A stretch of 9,782 nt of DNA, from the NCBI GenBank assembly GCA_910579125.1, contig CAJTTH010000020.1:44237-54018 (forward strand), in the 5' to 3' direction. This stretch comes from an uncultured Oscillospiraceae bacterium (lineage in GTDB: Bacteria > Bacillota > Clostridia > Oscillospirales > Ruminococcaceae). The first letter of the stretch is position 1. Each line of letters opens with the position of its first letter. Below, one piece after another: positions 6,061 through 9,782 of this stretch. The notes beneath the pieces were generated by a model, which saw nothing but the letters and a program-made list of their open reading frames with translations, made no database searches and was not told the origin of the DNA. A program made the translations under genes and the position numbers.

Positions 6061-7029
6061 ATGAGCCGAGTGATCGTCTGGAGGATAACGCAAAGCTGTA
6101 ATATGAAATGCCGCTTCTGCTCGTACAGTACGCAGGCCGAGCGCACTCGCGGCGACGCGGACGAGGCAGAGATTGAGAGACTGTGTACGGTGCTCGGCGA
6201 ATACCGCAGACAGACGGGCGGGAAAATTCTGGTAAGTTGGATAGGCGGCGAGCCGTTTCTGTGGAAGAACATTATCCCGTTTTCGGAAAAGCTGCGCGGC
6301 TTCGGCATTGACGTAAGTGCGACTACGAACGGTCTGCTGTTCAATAAAAAGGAACTGCAAAAGGGCGTTCTGGATAACTTTTCGGAGCTGGTCTTCAGTC
6401 TGGACGGCTTCGACGAGTGCGACGACGCGGTGCGGCAGTATTACGGGCACTTCGACACGGTATCAAAAAACATCAAAGTGCTCGCCGAAATGCGCGATAA
6501 CTGCATGAGCGATATGAAAATCAAGGTCAACACCATTCTCATGCGGCGGAATATTCCGCAATTTGAGGAGTTTTGCGAGTATCTGCTGTGGCTGGGTGCC
6601 GACGAGGTGACGTTCAATCAGCTTGGCGGTTTCGACAGACCCGAGTTTTTCGAGGAGAACCGAATTACTGCGGAACAGGCAGAGACGTTCTGTAAGCGCT
6701 TGCCGACCTTACAAAAGGATTTCGCGGAAAGAGGACTGGTCATTCATGGCGGCAAAACGTATCTCGACAGGATACTCAAGTCGTCGAGGAACGAGGTAAA
6801 CCCTATCGGGGAGTGCAACCCCGGGTCGCGGTTCTGGTTCATCAACGAGGACGGCTTTATCAGCCCTTGCAGCTACACGTCTTACGAGTATAAGCTGGAC
6901 ACAAAGGAAATAAAGAGCGCGGAGGACTTCGTCAAAGCCGAGGAGTTTTTCCGCAAATGCAGAAGCGAGCGGCGCTCAAAGTGGTGCGGCGACTGCTATT
7001 GCACTCAGGTTTACGATAAGTTTGAATAA
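6061..7029 (+). CDS. radical SAM enzyme with SPASM-like C-terminal cysteines
   Basis: It uses a [4Fe-4S] cluster to cleave S-adenosylmethionine and start radical chemistry; the substrate is not known. The cluster motif C-x3-C-x2-C is C13, C17, C20 (CNMKCRFC), and the SAM-contacting GGEP is at 62-65. Further core elements are ATTNGLLF (87-94), VFSLDG (111-116) and VNTILMRRN (156-164). The C-terminal part has the layout of peptide-modifying SPASM/twitch enzymes: GECNPGSRFWFINEDGFISPC with C252 and C270, then C300, C309, C312 and C314, enough to hold one auxiliary Fe-S cluster and perhaps a second. The length of 322 aa is on the short side for full SPASM proteins. Start ATG 6061 follows GAGGTG (6049-6054) by 6 nt; GTG 6052 lies within that site. 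No short precursor peptide is adjacent; the tight link to the 477-aa gene suggests that protein, or something bound to it, as target. Confidence 0.93.
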   Translation: MSRVIVWRITQSCNMKCRFCSYSTQAERTRGDADEAEIERLCTVLGEYRRQTGGKILVSWIGGEPFLWKNIIPFSEKLRGFGIDVSATTNGLLFNKKELQKGVLDNFSELVFSLDGFDECDDAVRQYYGHFDTVSKNIKVLAEMRDNCMSDMKIKVNTILMRRNIPQFEEFCEYLLWLGADEVTFNQLGGFDRPEFFEENRITAEQAETFCKRLPTLQKDFAERGLVIHGGKTYLDRILKSSRNEVNPIGECNPGSRFWFINEDGFISPCSYTSYEYKLDTKEIKSAEDFVKAEEFFRKCRSERRSKWCGDCYCTQVYDKFE

Positions 7030-7056
7030 ACCGCGCAGATCACTCCGCGCGGTTTT
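7028..7056 (+). terminator. hairpin overlapping the radical SAM stop codon, possible terminator or attenuator
   Basis: AAACCGCGC at 7028-7036 pairs perfectly with GCGCGGTTT at 7047-7055 across a 10-nt loop and is followed by a short T run ending at 7056. The left arm begins within the TAA stop codon. The GC-rich stem and A/T flanks fit a modest intrinsic terminator. The cellulase ribosome-binding site starts only about 10 nt later, leaving no room for a promoter between, so it may act as an attenuator or mRNA-processing/stability element instead. Confidence 0.6.
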
Positions 7057-7077
7057 GCGGTAATCGAGGAGAAAATG

Positions 7078-9711
7078 ATGAAGATGAAAACGCGGTTATT
7101 CGCGGGAGCACTGGCAGCGGTTTTACTGTCGGGGTGCGCTACCGGAGGAAATTCGGATAGCTCAGATAATTCGGGCGGCAGCTCCCAAGGAGCCCAAACG
7201 GGCAGTTCCTCCGACAATTTGCAAGGAGATCCATCCGGCGGCGACAGCAACGGCAGCTACGTTCCTCCGTCAGGAAACGGTTCGCGTCCCTCGGGCGGCG
7301 GACTTTCGTCGACGGGAACGGGTTATGAGGGCGTTAAGGGAACGGGCGCGTTCAATTACGGCGAGGCGCTCCAGAAGTCGCTGCTGTTCTACGAGCTTCA
7401 GCGCAGCGGGGACATTGACGAGGAGACCGCAAGGACGAATTGGCGCGGCGACAGCGGTATGACGGACGGCTCGGACGCGGGGCTTGACCTCACGGGAGGG
7501 CTGTACGACGCGGGCGACAACGTGAAGTTCAATCTGCCTATGGCATACACCGCCGCGATGCTCGCGTGGAGCGTTTACGAGGACAAGACGGCTTACGAGC
7601 AGAGCGGTCAGCTCGGATACGCGCTCGACAACATCAAATGGATATGCGACTACCTCATCAAATGCCACCCCGAGGACGAGGTGTACTATTATCAGGTCGG
7701 CGACGGCAACGCCGATCACGCGTGGTGGGGCGCGTGCGAGGTAATGCAGATGAACCGTCCGTCGTTCAGGGTCGACAGAAATTCGCCCGGGTCGACGGTC
7801 GTCGGCGAAGCTGCCGCGGCTTTGGCGGCGTGCGCAGCGGTTTTCGCGGAAGGCGACAAGGCATACGCCGAGGAGTGTCTGGCTCACGCAAAGTCGCTCT
7901 ACAAGTTCGCCGAGGACACCAAGAGCGACGCGGGCTACACAGCCGCGAACGGTTTCTACAATTCGTGGAGCGGCTTTAACGACGAGCTTACATGGGCGGC
8001 GGTCTGGCTTTACATTGCAACAAACGATAATTCGTGGCTGGACAAGGCAAAGCAGTATGAAACGCAGTGCGAGGGCAACTACAAGTGGACAATGTGCTGG
8101 GACGATAAGTACACGGGTGCGGTTTGCCTGCTCGCGAATCTCACGGGAGAGGACGCGTATAAACAAAAGATCGAGAAAAACCTTGACTGGTGGTGCGGAA
8201 CTGGCGGCGAATCCGTTACATATACCCCAAAGGGGCTGGCGTGGATAGACCAGTGGGGAAGTCTGCGCTACGCGACCACGGCGGCGTTTATCGCGGCATC
8301 GTATGCGGAGGGCGGAAAGTGTCCGTCCGACAAGGCGGAGACCTATATGAAATTCTGTGAGGGACAGATAGATTACGCGCTTGGCAGCACAGGGCGCAGC
8401 TTTGTGGTCGGGTTCGGCGAAAACCCGCCCGAGCACCCTCATCACCGCACCGCGCAAGGCTCGTGGTCGGATAATATGAACGAACCGAATTATCACCGCC
8501 ACACGCTCTATGGAGCGCTGGTAGGAGGTCCCGACGCTTCGGACGGCTATACCGACACGGTTTCCGACTTTAACAAAAACGAGGTCGCGGATGATTACAA
8601 CGCGGGATTTACCGGCGCGCTCGCCAAGCTATACAAGAAGTACGGCGGCGAAACGCTTGCCGATTTCGGCGCGGTCGAGGATATCGGTGAGGAAATGTTC
8701 GTCGAATATCGCATAAACGCGAGCGGCGACGGATTCACCGAAATAAAGGCAATGGTCTACAACCAGTCAGCATGGCCCGCAAGAGTTGCGGATAATTTGG
8801 AGCTGCGTTATTTCGTTGACCTTTCGGAGCTTTCCGACCCGTCTTCGGTAAGCGTTTCGCTTAACTATGCGGAGGGCGCGGTGTTCGGCGGCTTGTACGA
8901 ATGGGATAAGGACAACGGCATTTACTACGTCAGCATTGATTTCGGCGGCAGCAAGATTTACCCCGGCGGACAGAGCGCCTACAAAAAGGAGGTTCAGTTC
9001 AGAATGCTGGCGGACGGCTGGTTTCCCGACAACGACCCGTCCTTTGCGGAACTTGTCGGCACAGACGGCTCGGAGCTCGTCCGCGCAAATTCCGCAGCGC
9101 TTTACGAGAGTGGAACGCTCGTTTTCGGCAGCGAGCCCGACGGTAAATCGGCAGGACTTGTAAAGCCCTCCGAGAGCGGCTTGGAAAATTCAAGCACCGC
9201 GAACAGCAGTCAGCAAGGCTCTTCTCAGCAATCGTCAAGTGTGCCGCCGTCAAATCTCTCCGCGGACAAGAACGGTTTATCGGTCACGCTCAATCAACAG
9301 CAATCGAGCGGCAGCGGCAACACTATTCAGTTCACGGTCGAGATAAAAAACAACACGGGCGTGGCGATAGATCTCTCGGCGCTCGAAATCAACTACTTTT
9401 TCACCAAGGACGGAAAGAACGGACTTAATTTCTGGTGCGACCACGCGGCGTTGACAGGCTCGTCGTATGTAGCGCTTACGGACGGCGTTGAGGGCGAATT
9501 TTACGACGCTTCAGGAGACAAATGCGATACAAAGTGCGCGGTAAAATTCAGCAGAGGAACGCTTTCCGGCGGCGACGGACTGACCGCGCAGATAAGGATC
9601 ACCGCCGACGACTGGTCGGAATTCGATCTCGGAAACGATTTCTCTGCGGGAAACGCCGAACGGTTGTATATACTGAACAGTGGCTCGCCGATCTTCGGAA
9701 CTTCGCCTTAA
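7078..9711 (+). CDS. lipid-anchored GH9 cellulase, GH9-CBM3c-CBM3
   Basis: An endo- or processive endo-1,4-beta-glucanase that should cut cellulose at the cell surface. Domains (877 aa): lipoprotein signal with LLSGC (Cys20); Ser/Gly/Asn-rich linker 21-88; GH9 catalytic domain about 90-525; CBM3c about 536-665; Ser/Gln linker about 696-727; a second CBM3 about 730-877. GH9 signatures are DAGD (144-147, general base D147 with D144), GFGENPPEHPHHR (445-457) and NEVADDYNAGF (501-511, acid E502). GH9 followed by CBM3c is the processive 'theme B' architecture of Thermobifida Cel9A. The terminal CBM3 retains FWCDHAA (785-791); D788, H789, Y797, R840 and W846 match the flat cellulose-binding strip of scaffoldin CBM3a. 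There is no dockerin, so it is not a cellulosome part. AGGAG (7067-7071) is 6 nt from ATG 7078 and 3 nt from ATG 7075; the first is preferred, and the other adds one Met. Confidence 0.96.
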   Translation: MKMKTRLFAGALAAVLLSGCATGGNSDSSDNSGGSSQGAQTGSSSDNLQGDPSGGDSNGSYVPPSGNGSRPSGGGLSSTGTGYEGVKGTGAFNYGEALQKSLLFYELQRSGDIDEETARTNWRGDSGMTDGSDAGLDLTGGLYDAGDNVKFNLPMAYTAAMLAWSVYEDKTAYEQSGQLGYALDNIKWICDYLIKCHPEDEVYYYQVGDGNADHAWWGACEVMQMNRPSFRVDRNSPGSTVVGEAAAALAACAAVFAEGDKAYAEECLAHAKSLYKFAEDTKSDAGYTAANGFYNSWSGFNDELTWAAVWLYIATNDNSWLDKAKQYETQCEGNYKWTMCWDDKYTGAVCLLANLTGEDAYKQKIEKNLDWWCGTGGESVTYTPKGLAWIDQWGSLRYATTAAFIAASYAEGGKCPSDKAETYMKFCEGQIDYALGSTGRSFVVGFGENPPEHPHHRTAQGSWSDNMNEPNYHRHTLYGALVGGPDASDGYTDTVSDFNKNEVADDYNAGFTGALAKLYKKYGGETLADFGAVEDIGEEMFVEYRINASGDGFTEIKAMVYNQSAWPARVADNLELRYFVDLSELSDPSSVSVSLNYAEGAVFGGLYEWDKDNGIYYVSIDFGGSKIYPGGQSAYKKEVQFRMLADGWFPDNDPSFAELVGTDGSELVRANSAALYESGTLVFGSEPDGKSAGLVKPSESGLENSSTANSSQQGSSQQSSSVPPSNLSADKNGLSVTLNQQQSSGSGNTIQFTVEIKNNTGVAIDLSALEINYFFTKDGKNGLNFWCDHAALTGSSYVALTDGVEGEFYDASGDKCDTKCAVKFSRGTLSGGDGLTAQIRITADDWSEFDLGNDFSAGNAERLYILNSGSPIFGTSP

Positions 9712-9721
9712 ACCAAAACAC

Positions 9722-9750
9722 GGCGCTCTCTTTTGTCGGAGAGCGCCTTT
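9722..9750 (+). terminator. intrinsic terminator after the cellulase gene
   Basis: GGCGCTCTC at 9722-9730 pairs perfectly with GAGAGCGCC at 9739-9747 across an 8-nt loop and is followed by TTT. It begins 10 nt after the cellulase stop codon. The T run is short, but the 9-bp GC-rich stem and its position make a terminator likely. Nothing further is recognisable in the last 32 bases. Confidence 0.75.
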
Positions 9751-9782
9751 GCCGTACAGAACGAAAAAAATGAAAAAAGTAC

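Noticed and set aside
7270..8502. Long open frame of 410 codons on the minus strand inside the cellulase gene
   Set aside because: It is antisense to a certain GH9 catalytic domain, is Arg/Val-rich and low in motif content, and shows no ribosome-binding site; a by-product of GC-rich codon use.

Overview
The window looks like a chromosomal segment of a Gram-positive anaerobe from the Clostridia, most likely a cellulolytic Ruminococcus-like (Oscillospiraceae) bacterium from a gut or rumen. The reasons are a GH9 cellulase with two family-3 cellulose-binding modules, lipoprotein signal peptides of Gram-positive style, strong GGAG/GAGGTG ribosome-binding sites, near-consensus sigma-A promoters and a radical SAM enzyme. 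The genus is inferred from protein style, not from any marker gene.

Layout. (1) 75-2057 (+): a chemoreceptor with a periplasm-facing-type dCache sensor that carries the complete amino-acid-binding residue set, so it probably senses amino acids. (2) 2058-2283: an intergenic stretch with a 9-bp tandem repeat, a near-perfect promoter reading rightward, and two good hairpins, together a candidate small RNA. (3) 2284-3291 (-): an ApbE-type FAD:protein FMN transferase lipoprotein with its own consensus promoter at 3325-3353. (4) 3322-3652: a gene-free stretch holding a 145-bp MITE-like element with 16-bp terminal inverted repeats, an A/T palindrome, a 12-T homopolymer lying in a promoter, and an operator-like inverted repeat. 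(5) 3653-7029 (+): three co-directional genes, a membrane protein with a YcxB-like domain, an unrecognised 477-aa two-domain protein, and a radical SAM/SPASM-like enzyme only 22 bp behind it. (6) 7078-9711 (+): a lipid-anchored, dockerin-less GH9-CBM3c-CBM3 cellulase, followed by a terminator hairpin.

How they fit together. The 477-aa protein and the radical SAM enzyme are the best candidate for an undescribed system: they look translationally and transcriptionally linked, no short precursor peptide is present, and the larger protein is Cys-rich, so it could be the substrate or partner of the enzyme. The YcxB-like membrane gene may lead that operon from a promoter whose -35 region is a poly-T tract that could slip. 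The cellulase begins immediately after a hairpin that overlaps the radical SAM stop codon, so it is either read through from the operon or started from inside the radical SAM gene. Chemoreceptor, ApbE and cellulase are otherwise unrelated neighbours that fit a motile, fibre-degrading anaerobe.
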